Of a DNA stretch of 64,000 nucleotides, positions 28,282-37,500 are shown in pieces. Numbering within the stretch: position 1 is the stretch's first letter; each line of letters opens with the position of its first letter. This stretch comes from Sphingobacteriaceae bacterium (GTDB lineage Bacteria; Bacteroidota; Bacteroidia; UBA7662). The notes under the pieces are model-generated. The model had not been told where the DNA came from. It was given only the letters and a program-made list of their open reading frames with translations, and did no database searches. The translations under genes and the position numbers were made by a program. Location of the stretch: the NCBI GenBank assembly GCA_013824115.1, contig PNNG01000005.1:129075-193074 (forward strand), read 5' to 3'.

Positions 28282-28847
28282 GCGTCGCGCAAAAAATCGC
28301 CTACCACCTGGCTGGCGGTAGCTTTGGCGGTATCTAAATCCTCGTTTACGAGTATATAGTCGAATTGATTAGCAAATTCCATTTCAGCAGCGGCTTTATC
28401 GAGACGCATTTGCAATTTTTCTGCACTTTCGGTGTTGCGCTTGCTGAGGCGTGCCTGCAATACTTCGAGCGAGCCGGCCTGCACAAAAATCGCGAGGGCC
28501 TGCGGCCCATATTGTTTTTTGATATTCAGTCCACCCTTTACGTCTACATCAAAAATGACCGATTTACCGGCTGCTAAAAGCTTTTCAACAGCCGAACGCA
28601 GGGTACCATAGTAGGTTCCTGCATACACTTCTTCCCATTCGATAAAATGACCATCTGCGATTTTCGCTTCGAAGGCCTCTTTACTCAGGAAGTGGTAATC
28701 TTTGCCATCTTGTTCATTTCCCCGTTTATCGCGACTAGTAGCAGAAATAGAGAAACACAACTCATCGAACTGGCTCAACAGGTGATGTACCAAGGTGGTT
28801 TTTCCCGATCCGGAGGGCGCGCTGAAGATGATGAGTTTGCCTGGCAT
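28278..28847 (-). CDS. gmk: Guanylate kinase
   Basis: 189 residues from ATG 28847. It phosphorylates GMP to GDP. P-loop APSGSGKTTL at residues 10-19; GMP-binding and lid blocks follow: SFDELCFSISATSRDKRG-like (here CFSISATSRDKRGNE), HFIEWEEVYAGTYYGT, SVIFDVDVKGGLNIKKQ and AIFVQAGSLEVLQARL. The reading frame is open much further upstream but the extra part overlaps yicC. The ATG is 2 bases after the yicC stop. Confidence 0.96.
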   Translation of the reverse strand: MPGKLIIFSAPSGSGKTTLVHHLLSQFDELCFSISATSRDKRGNEQDGKDYHFLSKEAFEAKIADGHFIEWEEVYAGTYYGTLRSAVEKLLAAGKSVIFDVDVKGGLNIKKQYGPQALAIFVQAGSLEVLQARLSKRNTESAEKLQMRLDKAAAEMEFANQFDYILVNEDLDTAKATASQVVGDFLRDA

Positions 28848-28849
28848 AC

Positions 28850-29716
28850 CTACAAAACGTTGAGGACTTGCTCTTTGATTTTTTCGAGCTCGTTTTTCAT
28901 ATTCACCACCAGTTTTTGGATATCTACCTGGTTGCATTTTGAGCCGAGGGTGTTGATTTCGCGGCCCATCTCTTGGGCTATAAACCCAAGCTTTTTGCCT
29001 CCCGAAGGCTGGTTGAGATTTTGACGGAAAAAAGAGCAATGCTGGGCCAGGCGCTGCTTCTCTTCACTCACATCCAGCTTTTCGAGGTAGTAAACCAATT
29101 CCTGTTCAAGGCGGTTCATATCTATTTTTTCCTGCTCTACAAACAGCTCCAATCCGGCCTTGATGCGGTTTCTGATGTTGTCGATACGGATGTTTTCATA
29201 AGGGGCAACCGCGGCTAAATCGGCCTCTATACGCGCAACACTCAGCAGCATATCATCGCCTGTTTTGCGGCCTTCCTCTTCTCTGAATTGATTGAACTGC
29301 TCGACCGCTGATTTAATCAACTTTTCCAAATCGCTCCACCAGCCAATTTCAGCGGCTCCTTCACCTGCTGCCACTTCGGGTATGCGCATGATGGCTTCGG
29401 CCAAGCCTTGTTGTGGTAGGTTCAACTCCGAACAAAGCGCATGTAACTCGCGGTAGTACGCTTTGAATAACGAAGCGTTTACTACCGATTCACGCTCGGT
29501 TCCGCTGCTTTCGATTTGGATGTTGACGGTGATTTTTCCCCTGTCGAGCGGACCGTTGAGCAAATTCCGGATGGCGTATTCTTTGTCTTGCAGCAGTCGC
29601 GGCAGTCGCAAATTCATATCCAGAAATTTGCTGTTAAGCGAACGTATTTCAACGGTTACCATCCCTGCCGGCAAGGCCGCACTGGCTTTGCCATAGCCGG
29701 TCATCGATCGAATCAT
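28850..29716 (-). CDS. YicC/YloC-family endoribonuclease
   Basis: 288 residues. The N-terminal MIRSMTGYGKA and EIRSLNSKFLDMNLRLPR blocks identify the family; the C-terminal DUF1732 region ends REINTLGSKCNQVDIQKLVVNMKNELEKI-like (seen as EINTLGSK and LVVNMKNELEKIKEQ). YicC-type proteins are metal-dependent RNases implicated in mRNA and sRNA decay. First gene of the yicC-gmk-nadD operon. A perfect -7 element is 17 bases upstream. Confidence 0.92.
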   Translation of the reverse strand: MIRSMTGYGKASAALPAGMVTVEIRSLNSKFLDMNLRLPRLLQDKEYAIRNLLNGPLDRGKITVNIQIESSGTERESVVNASLFKAYYRELHALCSELNLPQQGLAEAIMRIPEVAAGEGAAEIGWWSDLEKLIKSAVEQFNQFREEEGRKTGDDMLLSVARIEADLAAVAPYENIRIDNIRNRIKAGLELFVEQEKIDMNRLEQELVYYLEKLDVSEEKQRLAQHCSFFRQNLNQPSGGKKLGFIAQEMGREINTLGSKCNQVDIQKLVVNMKNELEKIKEQVLNVL

Positions 29717-29733
29717 AAAAAGCGAATAAGTTG

Positions 29734-29741
29734 CAAAAGTA
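29734..29741 (-). promoter_or_regulatory. Promoter -7 element of the yicC-gmk-nadD operon
   Basis: Minus strand reads TACTTTTG, an exact TAnnTTTG match, 17 bases before the yicC ATG. No clear -33 element upstream. Confidence 0.5.
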
Positions 29742-29745
29742 CGAC

Positions 29746-30642
29746 TTATTTTTTGGCCTCACTCACCAGATACACCCCAGCGAAAATGAGCAGTCCGTAA
29801 AGCACTTGTTCGGGTAACAACCTGTCGCGACCTGCCCACAAAGCAATGATGGTAGCCAATAGTGGTTGCAAATAAATGTAGGTGCCCACCACCGAGGCGC
29901 GGGTATGTTGCAAAGCCCAGGCGTTGAGCCAGTACGCGGCAATGCTTATGCCTACGATGATGAACCAAAAAGCAGCCCAATCGGTGCTTGCAAACGACGA
30001 CCAGGGTATGGCCGATAACTGCGGAAGTCCAAAGGGCAAAACCATTACGCTACCGAACAGAAAGAGCCATTTTACTACCGTAAAAGTGCTGTAACGGGCC
30101 ATCATGGGTTTGATGAGCACCAAGTACACCGAAAAAAGCATGGCATTGAGCATCACCAATAAATTCCCCCAGGTACTGTTGGCTGCACCACCACGGGCAA
30201 AAATTTTCTCGGCACTGAGTATAAGAAGCAAGGCACCCGCACTGCCCAAAGCCATGCCCGTAAGCTTTTTCCACCCTAGTTTTTCCTTCAGGTAAAAGGA
30301 GGCGAAGGCCAGAATAAAGATGGGACTGGTAATCATGATTACCGAAGCATTGATGGGCGAGCTCAACGACAGTCCTTTGAAGAACAACAGCATATTTCCC
30401 GCTACACCAAAAAAAGCACACATGGCGAGGTATGCTAAATCGCGGCTGTTCACTTTGGCTCGCTTGCTTTCAAAAAGCGGATGCGCTAACCAGAAAAAGG
30501 CTGTGGCAATGACCACCCGCAATAAAATGAAGGCATAAGGTTGAATGAGCCGAGGCATCACCTCCTTGGCTACGGTGTAAGAAGCGCCATAAAAAAGGGC
30601 CGTTAATAATAACGACCCGTGAACCAGCAAGCGGGTTTTCAT
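29746..30642 (-). CDS. EamA-family drug/metabolite transporter
   Basis: 298 residues with about ten hydrophobic helices in two EamA repeats (for example ALFYGASYTVAKEVMPRLI and LVMLNAMLFSVYLVLIKPMMARY). The substrate is unknown; the family exports metabolites or imports cofactors. The ATG lies in the loop of a hairpin (GCGGG and CCCGC arms at 30631-30635 and 30643-30647), which may lower its translation. It is followed by the yicC operon, whose promoter is just downstream of the stop. Confidence 0.9.
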   Translation of the reverse strand: MKTRLLVHGSLLLTALFYGASYTVAKEVMPRLIQPYAFILLRVVIATAFFWLAHPLFESKRAKVNSRDLAYLAMCAFFGVAGNMLLFFKGLSLSSPINASVIMITSPIFILAFASFYLKEKLGWKKLTGMALGSAGALLLILSAEKIFARGGAANSTWGNLLVMLNAMLFSVYLVLIKPMMARYSTFTVVKWLFLFGSVMVLPFGLPQLSAIPWSSFASTDWAAFWFIIVGISIAAYWLNAWALQHTRASVVGTYIYLQPLLATIIALWAGRDRLLPEQVLYGLLIFAGVYLVSEAKK

Positions 30643-30660
30643 CCCGCGAAATTATACTTT

Positions 30661-31275
30661 TTAAAAGACCCTGTAACCTACTGATAGCATCCATTGACTG
30701 GGTCGCGCATCGGTAGTGAACGTCTGGCCATTGGTGCTGATGCTATTGCCAAAGCGCATCAAGCTACCTTCGTATTTAGCATCTACTACCAATTTCCAAA
30801 AATCTAAACCAAGCCCCACTTGGAAGCCAACGGTATTATTGCGGTAGGTATCGGTAATGTTTTGGGTGAGGTTGTTTTCGTTTAAATCGGCTTTGAGCAA
30901 GTTCGAAAAAACAGGACCGCCATTTACGCGCAACAGGCCGAAGAATTTTTTGCCTGCCAAAACAGGAATGTCGATTCGCTGAAAGGTTAGATCGGCGGTA
31001 GAGGCATTGCCGTTGGTGGTGGTAGTAATGCTTGAGCCCATGCGGGTGTAAAGCAATTCGGGCTGTACATAAAAGCCCAATACTTGTATGCGGCTGTAAA
31101 ACCCAAGGTGCAAACCGTTTTTGGAAGCCGATTCAATGGAAATGTTGTTTACGGTAATGGCGTCGTAACGCACGTTGTAGGAGTTGAGTCCGCCACGAAT
31201 ACCCAATTGAAAAAACTGAGCGAAGGCGCCCGTGGTGCATAGCATGAGCAGTATGAAAAGACGAATAGATTTCAT
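30661..31275 (-). CDS. Outer-membrane beta-barrel protein (PorT-like)
   Basis: 204 residues from ATG 31275, with a signal peptide (MKSIRLFILLMLCTTGAFAQ). The mature part shows the PorT/outer-membrane barrel pattern: FQLGIRGGLNSYNVRYD, GLHLGFYSRIQVLGFYVQPELLYTRMGS, LQVGLGLDFWKLVVDAKYEG and a final SVGYRVF. Such small barrels are common envelope proteins with no assigned role. ATG 31275 is preferred over upstream codons because it opens the signal peptide. Divergent from the HYC_CC_PP gene. Confidence 0.85.
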   Translation of the reverse strand: MKSIRLFILLMLCTTGAFAQFFQLGIRGGLNSYNVRYDAITVNNISIESASKNGLHLGFYSRIQVLGFYVQPELLYTRMGSSITTTTNGNASTADLTFQRIDIPVLAGKKFFGLLRVNGGPVFSNLLKADLNENNLTQNITDTYRNNTVGFQVGLGLDFWKLVVDAKYEGSLMRFGNSISTNGQTFTTDARPSQWMLSVGYRVF

Positions 31276-31340
31276 AACCAAATAGATAAAGGTGATTGTA
31301 GTTACACAAGTATACCGTTTTTTTCCTTTATTTTGTAGTA

Positions 31341-31721
31341 ATGCGTGCATTACGTTTGTTTCTGCCGGTTTTTTATGTGATGAGCAGCTTGCCTGTGCAG
31401 GCCAGTTACCACTATTGTCTTGGCCGTGTGAAGCAAATCAGCTTTTATGAGGTAAATGATCCAAACTGTGTATGTCCGGCCGACGAAGATTTGCGCGACT
31501 GCTGCGCGACCGAGCATACGGTTCTCGATTTTCAAGATGATCATACTCCTTTTGCAAAAGCGGCATTAGAGCCTGTATTTTCGGTGGTTGCTGCCCCTCT
31601 TGGTGTGTATGAAATGCCTCAGGCAATTTCTCAAACCAGGGTAAGCACATCCTTACGTGGTCCGCCCCCTTCGGCTAAATGCGTAGGTATTTACCTGATG
31701 AACTGTAATTTCAGATTGTGA
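31341..31721 (+). CDS. HYC_CC_PP family protein
   Basis: 126 residues. Signal peptide up to about residue 22, followed by the HYC motif (YHYCLGRVK, His24-Cys26). Then NCVCPADEDLRDCC (CC at 54-55), DDHTP, and a PPP near the C-terminus (LRGPPPSAKC). These match the Bacteroidota HYC_CC_PP family, named for its conserved residues; it is typically found beside heavy-metal chaperones and receptors. Function not established. It is the first gene of a module with an HMA protein and a TonB receptor. Confidence 0.8.
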   Translation: MRALRLFLPVFYVMSSLPVQASYHYCLGRVKQISFYEVNDPNCVCPADEDLRDCCATEHTVLDFQDDHTPFAKAALEPVFSVVAAPLGVYEMPQAISQTRVSTSLRGPPPSAKCVGIYLMNCNFRL

Positions 31722-31799
31722 GAAGGGGCTGTCTTGGCGCAGCTTTATGTTCGTGGAACCGCACGCACTCCCTATCCTTCAAATCAAAAATCTGAAATC

Positions 31800-32174
31800 A
31801 TGAAAAAATCAATTGCAATCAAAAGCCTGTTGGCTACCTTTTTTATCCTCTTTCTTGCAGCCGCTCCTGTTTTAGCACAAAAGCCTCCTAAAAAAGCCGA
31901 GGCTAAAATCCAAGTTTCGGGCAATTGTGGCATGTGCGAAAAACGCATCAATGCTGCATTAGACGTTCCTGGAGTCATTTTTTCTTCTTGGGATCGCGTT
32001 AGCAAAACAGCTACTGTGGTATATAAGCCTCGTAAAATTTCGGAGCAAAAGCTGCACGAACTCATTGCGGGCGTGGGCCATGATACCAACAAGGTAAAGG
32101 CCGATACCACGGTTTACAGCAAACTTCCCGGCTGTTGCCTCTACCGTGAGAACGACAATACCCACTGGGATTGA
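31800..32174 (+). CDS. Exported heavy-metal-associated (HMA) domain protein
   Basis: 124 residues from ATG 31800. A signal peptide (MKKSIAIKSLLATFFILFLA then AAPVLAQ) is followed by an HMA domain with the metal motif SGNCGMCEKRINAAL (Cys43, Cys46). A second Cys pair is near the C-terminus (KLPGCCLY). HMA domains carry Cu(I) or related metals. The signal peptide places it in the periplasm rather than the cytosol. The stop and the next start are within 3 bases. Confidence 0.9.
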   Translation: MKKSIAIKSLLATFFILFLAAAPVLAQKPPKKAEAKIQVSGNCGMCEKRINAALDVPGVIFSSWDRVSKTATVVYKPRKISEQKLHELIAGVGHDTNKVKADTTVYSKLPGCCLYRENDNTHWD

Positions 32175-32176
32175 TC

Positions 32177-34411
32177 ATGCGCATTTTTTTGCTGGCTACA
32201 GGCTTGTTTTTGGCAAGTCAGTATGTAGCGGCGCAGGATACTTTGCGGGGCTTTGTATTGGAAGAAACCGGAACAGGTAGGCTGCAACCATTGGTGGCTG
32301 CCAATGTGGTTTGGTTAAGCACCACGGTGGGTACCACTACCGATGTAAAAGGCTATTTTGCCATTCCGGCCCATCCAAAAACACGGCAATTGCAAATCAG
32401 TTACATTGGAAAAAAGGCCGATACACTGCAAATTGAACGTTTTACGGAGGTGAAAGTCATCCTCAAAAGTCAATCGAAACTCCAAACGGTGGAGATTGAG
32501 GCCGACCGCGCAGCTACTTATGTATCTTCGTTGAACCCCATTAAAACGCAGGTGATGACCGAACAGGAGTTGTTCAAAGCCGCCTGTTGTAATTTGTCGG
32601 AAAGCTTCGAAACCAATCCAGCGGTAGACGTAAGTTATACCGATGCCGTTTCGGGGGTGAAACAACTACAGTTGCTGGGCCTTTCGGGCAGCTACATCCA
32701 AATGCAGCGCGAAAACCTGCCTGATGTGCGAGCACTCTCGGCCAATTATGGATTGACCTTTATTCCAGGCAGTTGGATCGACAATATCCAGCTTACCCGG
32801 GGTATTGGATCGGTGGTGAATGGTTTTGAGAGTATCTCGGGACAGATGAATGTGGAGCTCAAAAAGACCGATAGTGGCGACAGTGTGTTTGTGAACGGCT
32901 ACCAAAACCAAATGGGACGGTCGGAAATCAATTGGTACAGTCGACACCAACTAAATGGGAGTTTGAGCACGGCGGTTTTGCTGCATGGCAACCGCCAGGG
33001 CATGCTCAACGACGTGAACAACGACGGCTTTTTGGATATACCAACGGGAAACCAAATCAATTTCCACAACCGTTGGAAATATGATAATGGCCAAGGGTGG
33101 ATTGTTCAGGGAGGCTGGGCCTTGGTGCGTGATCGCCGCTTGGGTGGCCAAAACAGCTTTGATCCTGCCATCGATAGGCAGCAGCAGGGGGCTTACGGGA
33201 CCGGCTTTAATGTCGACCGCATGGAGGTTTACGGCAAGGTGGGTTATGTATTTCCGCAGCGGCGTTACCGCTCACTGGGCTATATGACCCAATACGTGAA
33301 TCACCGCACCGATGCTTTTTTTGGCAGGGCCGATTATTCAGGAAGACAGGGTTCGTTGTACCAGAACCTGATTTTTCAGGATATCATAGGCAATACCAAC
33401 CATAAATACCGAGCAGGCTTTAGCCTCATGACCGAATCGTATGGCGAAACATACAAGCAATTTTTGTTCAATCGCCGCGAAGTGATTCCAGGTGCTTTTT
33501 ATGAGTACACTTACACAGGACTGCGTCTTCAGCTGGTAGGTGGCTTGCGGATGGATCACCACAACCTCTATGGTTGGTTGTTCACCCCACGCTTGCATGC
33601 TAAGTACGATGTAACCGACCAAACGGCACTGCGCCTGGCTGCTGGCCGCGGTTACCGTGTGGCCAATGTATTTGCCGAAAACATGGGTGGTTTGATCAGT
33701 TCTCGACAAGTAGCGATTTTGGGGAATGGTGCGGGTGCGTATGGCTTGGAGATGGAGAAGGCGTGGAATTTTGGCTTGAGTTTGACACAAGCATTCAAAT
33801 TCCGTTATCGCGACGCCAGTTTGAATGTGGATTTGCATCATACGCGTTTCGACCAGCAGGTGGTGGTTGATTACGATTATTCGCCAAAGCAGCTGTTGTT
33901 TTACAATTTGCAAGGAGCCTCTTACAGCACCAGTTTTCAAACCGAGGTGGATTTAAAGCCAGCACGCAGGTTTGATGTGCGCCTTGCCTACCGCTGGTTG
34001 GACGTAAAAACCCAATATCAAACGGGCTTTTTCACCCGACCATTGGTAGCTCGCCACCGCGTATTCATGAATTTGGCTTACGAAACGCGCAGCAAGTGGA
34101 TGTTTGACTATACCGTTTCGCGCATCGGAACCAAGCGCTTGCCCGTTACGGCTAGTAATCCCGAGGGCTTTCGTTTTCCTGAGCAATCGCCCGCTTATTG
34201 GATCATGAATGGCCAGGTGACCAAAAGGTTTAAGCGTTGGGATGTGTATATAGGGGTAGAAAACCTGGCTGATTTTCGACAGACACAGCTTATCAATGCC
34301 GCTGAGCAGCCCTTTTCACCCTTTTTTGATGCTAGTATGATTTGGGGTCCGGCCATTGAGCGGATGGTGTATGTGGGCTTTCGTTATCGCATACCCAGTG
34401 GTACGGATTAA
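32177..34411 (+). CDS. TonB-dependent receptor, metal-module type
   Basis: 744 residues from ATG 32177. A signal peptide is followed by a carboxypeptidase-regulatory-like domain (VLEETGTGRLQPLVAANVVW ... TTDVKGYFAIPAHPKTRQLQ), a plug domain (KAACCNLSESFETNPAVDVSYTDA, then GSWIDNIQLTRGIGSVVNGFE) and a 22-strand barrel ending VYVGFRYRIPSG. A conserved Cys pair (AACC) is in the plug. Directly coupled to the HMA and HYC_CC_PP genes, so copper or another soft metal (or a metal-ligand complex) is the most likely substrate. A strong terminator follows. Confidence 0.93.
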   Translation: MRIFLLATGLFLASQYVAAQDTLRGFVLEETGTGRLQPLVAANVVWLSTTVGTTTDVKGYFAIPAHPKTRQLQISYIGKKADTLQIERFTEVKVILKSQSKLQTVEIEADRAATYVSSLNPIKTQVMTEQELFKAACCNLSESFETNPAVDVSYTDAVSGVKQLQLLGLSGSYIQMQRENLPDVRALSANYGLTFIPGSWIDNIQLTRGIGSVVNGFESISGQMNVELKKTDSGDSVFVNGYQNQMGRSEINWYSRHQLNGSLSTAVLLHGNRQGMLNDVNNDGFLDIPTGNQINFHNRWKYDNGQGWIVQGGWALVRDRRLGGQNSFDPAIDRQQQGAYGTGFNVDRMEVYGKVGYVFPQRRYRSLGYMTQYVNHRTDAFFGRADYSGRQGSLYQNLIFQDIIGNTNHKYRAGFSLMTESYGETYKQFLFNRREVIPGAFYEYTYTGLRLQLVGGLRMDHHNLYGWLFTPRLHAKYDVTDQTALRLAAGRGYRVANVFAENMGGLISSRQVAILGNGAGAYGLEMEKAWNFGLSLTQAFKFRYRDASLNVDLHHTRFDQQVVVDYDYSPKQLLFYNLQGASYSTSFQTEVDLKPARRFDVRLAYRWLDVKTQYQTGFFTRPLVARHRVFMNLAYETRSKWMFDYTVSRIGTKRLPVTASNPEGFRFPEQSPAYWIMNGQVTKRFKRWDVYIGVENLADFRQTQLINAAEQPFSPFFDASMIWGPAIERMVYVGFRYRIPSGTD

Positions 34412-34413
34412 CA

Positions 34414-34436
34414 GAGGGGCTTCGGCCCCTTTTTTT
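34414..34436 (+). terminator. Terminator after the metal-module receptor
   Basis: Stem AGGGGC (34415-34420), TTCG tetraloop, stem GCCCCT (34425-34430), then a T run to 34436. Confidence 0.85.
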
Positions 34437-34455
34437 AATCTGTCATGAAAAAAAA

Positions 34456-34505
34456 TTACGTACTAACACGTAAAAACACAGGAGAAACAAACACGGCTGT
34501 TTGTT
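34456..34505. repeat. Two inverted repeats upstream of the giant secreted protein gene
   Basis: First repeat TTACGT-N6-ACGTAA at 34456-34473; second repeat AACAAACA-CGGC-TGTTTGTT at 34486-34505 with a 4-base loop. Neither is followed by a T run, so they are not obvious terminators. They lie about 80-130 bases before the ATG at 34584 and could be operator sites or a leader RNA structure. Confidence 0.5.
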
Positions 34506-34583
34506 CAACTTCCAATTCTCTACTACTTTGACCATCTAAAGTGCTCATGTGGCATTTTATAGGAAGAAACTAAACCTGTTGAT

Positions 34584-37500
34584 ATGAATAACCAATTCTA
34601 TTCCCGTTGGGGTAAATTACCATTTTGGAAGGCCAGCATTTGGGCTTTTGTATTACTATTTAATCATGTTAGTTCAGAACTTAAAGCCCAATCACCTACT
34701 ACCGTAGCCGGCCTATTTAGCCGAACGTTAACAAATGGAAATTTGGCGGTCGACAAAGACGGAAACCCGATAGATATGACCACTGGGGCCACGGTGCATT
34801 TGGCGGCGCTTTCTCCAGCAAGTGGCACTACACCTTCGCCTTCAAATGCCACCAACATTGCATGGCCTGCTGGATTCTCTTTTGTTTATCCAACCAATAC
34901 GGCCAGCGCACAGGTTGTTTCTTGGTCGGTAGCCACCAATGGTTGTATGGGTTTGAGCAACACAGCCACATCTGCAATAACCTCTGGCAACAACATTGCA
35001 GGGGGAGCTGGTTTTAGAATGGGTTCATTTATAACAGGCTTAAACAATGGTGGTGTTTCAGAATCGGGGGCTGTGCGCTCCAAGGTTTTTGGGGTGTCAC
35101 CGAACCAGGTATTTGTGGTTGAATTTGACAAGTTGAGATTTGTTAATACTTCTACCAACACGAATGGAGACATCACGCACCAAGTTCGATTTTACGAAAA
35201 TGGCAATTTGATTGAGTTTGTGTATGGCGATATGAATTTGGGAGCAGGTAGTTCCACTACAGTTCGTGCCGGGTTTTCTACCAATTCAGCCGCCGCAGAA
35301 AACCTAAACATCAACTTTTCTAACCACACGGTTCCAAATGCGAGCTTTGCCAATACTTTTAACGTGGTTGGTCCGCTTGCTCCTTTTGCCGGCGCCACTG
35401 CTACCACGCGCAGGGTGTATCAATTTTCACCAACGCCTTTCCCACAACAATTGCTGGGTACTAGCTTCGTGCAATTCGCGAGTTCGGTACCCGTTGGTGG
35501 CGTTAATCAAACCATAGCGCGTTTAGAGGTGGTTACTACGGGCACGGCTACCCCGCTTGATTTAACGGCTATTCAACTGAGCACTGCCGGTACCAATGCT
35601 TCTGCAATCAGCAATTTGAAAGTGTTTTATACGGGGTCGAATCCGGGTTTTTCTGATACTGCTCAGTTTGGTTCAACCATTGTATCGCCTGCAGCCAACA
35701 ACACGGTTACAGGTAGCCGCACTATGTTAGCTGGTTCCAATTTCTTTTGGGTAACCTACGATATTCCTTCTACTGCTACTTTTGGAGATACCGTACGTGC
35801 TGTATTTGGCAATGTAACCTTGGCTGGTATAAACCGAACGCCGGTACTCTCAGGCGCGTCTGCATTCAGGATTGTACGCTTACCACTATCGGGTACATTT
35901 ACGGTTGGTAATGGGGCCGCATATCCCAATTTGGGGGCTGCTTTCGCAGATGTAAATTCTCTGGGTCTTTCGGGCAATACAAGTTTGGCCATAGTGAGCA
36001 ATATCACCGAACCAGTATCTGCCGTTTTGAATCAATGGACAGAGGTGAGCGTAGGTGGATACACACTTACTATTCGTCCGGCGGGAGCGAGCCGTGTGAT
36101 TTCGGGCAATGTGCCTAGCAGCGGTATTATTTCTTTGGTTGGTGCCGACAGGGTGGTCATTGATGGCAGGCTCGATGGAATTGGTAACAGTCGCGATTTG
36201 ACCATTAGAAACGACAACAATACTGCCATTAACGTGGCCGTGCTTATTGCAGGTGTGACCACGGCTCCTGGTGGATGCAATGACGTAACTATTCGCAACT
36301 GCGTATTGATGGCTGGCCCTACCCTCACTACTTCTTTGGCTACTGCAGGTATCCAAGCGCAAGGCACGGGAGCCCCCAATAATAACCTAGTAATTACCAA
36401 TAACGAGTTCAAGCGTGCCTTTCGTGGTGTATTTGTTGGAACTAGTGTGCCTGCCTCACCTTATTTGGGATTGCAGATTACCAATAATGTATTTGGATCG
36501 AACGATCCAACGGAGTATGTAATTCATCGAGGTATACAGGTAAACCAGTCGCGTTCGGCGGTTATCCGCAACAACCACATCTTTAACGTCATCAATGCTT
36601 TGAGCGTAAGCAATGCTGGTATTGAAGTTTTGACAGGATCGGACTCTGCCACAATTTCGGCTAACCGTATAATTGGGGTTAGAAACCCATCTACAGCGGG
36701 TTTTGGAGCTTATGGCATCAACTTGGGAGCTGGTAATGGTCACTTGGTAGTAAACAACGATGTTTCCGATATTACTACGACCAACTTTTCAGCTACTTCC
36801 ACTGCTTTCAATGCCTTTGGTATTCGTATTGCAGTAGGTACTGGTCACCGCATTTACCACAATACGGTAAATATGTCGGGTGCGTATACTGGTACCAACA
36901 CCACGGCGGGAGCCGCATCGTTATGCATCACTGCTGCTGCAGTTACGGCGGAGCTAAGGAACAATAATTTCTCAAACACCATTACTTCCAATGCTACCGG
37001 CAACAAAAACATCTTTGCTTTGTGGTTGCCTGCTTCTTACGTTTTTGCCAACCTCACCGGAACCAACAACAACAACTACTTCTTGGGTTCGGAGCCGTAT
37101 CATATTTTCGCTCAGCGCGGAACAACTTTTGCCACCAATACCATTGCCGATTTGGCTGCATGGCAAACGGCTTCGTCGGTTGATGCCAACTCGGTGGCGG
37201 TGAATCCACGTTTTTTTGCTCCTAACAGCGGTGTGCCAAACGCCACTGCCATGAACAACTTGGGTGCGCCCATTGCTGGTATCACTACCGACGTGACAGG
37301 CGCCATCCGCAGTGCAACCACGCCCGACTTGGGTGCCTATGAATTCACTCCTATCACGAAAGATATGGCCGCTGTTTCGTTGGCCCGTGCGGGTGCAGGT
37401 TGTTTTGGTACTGCAGAGAGCATCCGTGCCATAGTTCGCAATACAGGCTTAGATACCTTATTCTTTGGAACCGACACCTTGCGCGTTTCTGTTAGCGTAA

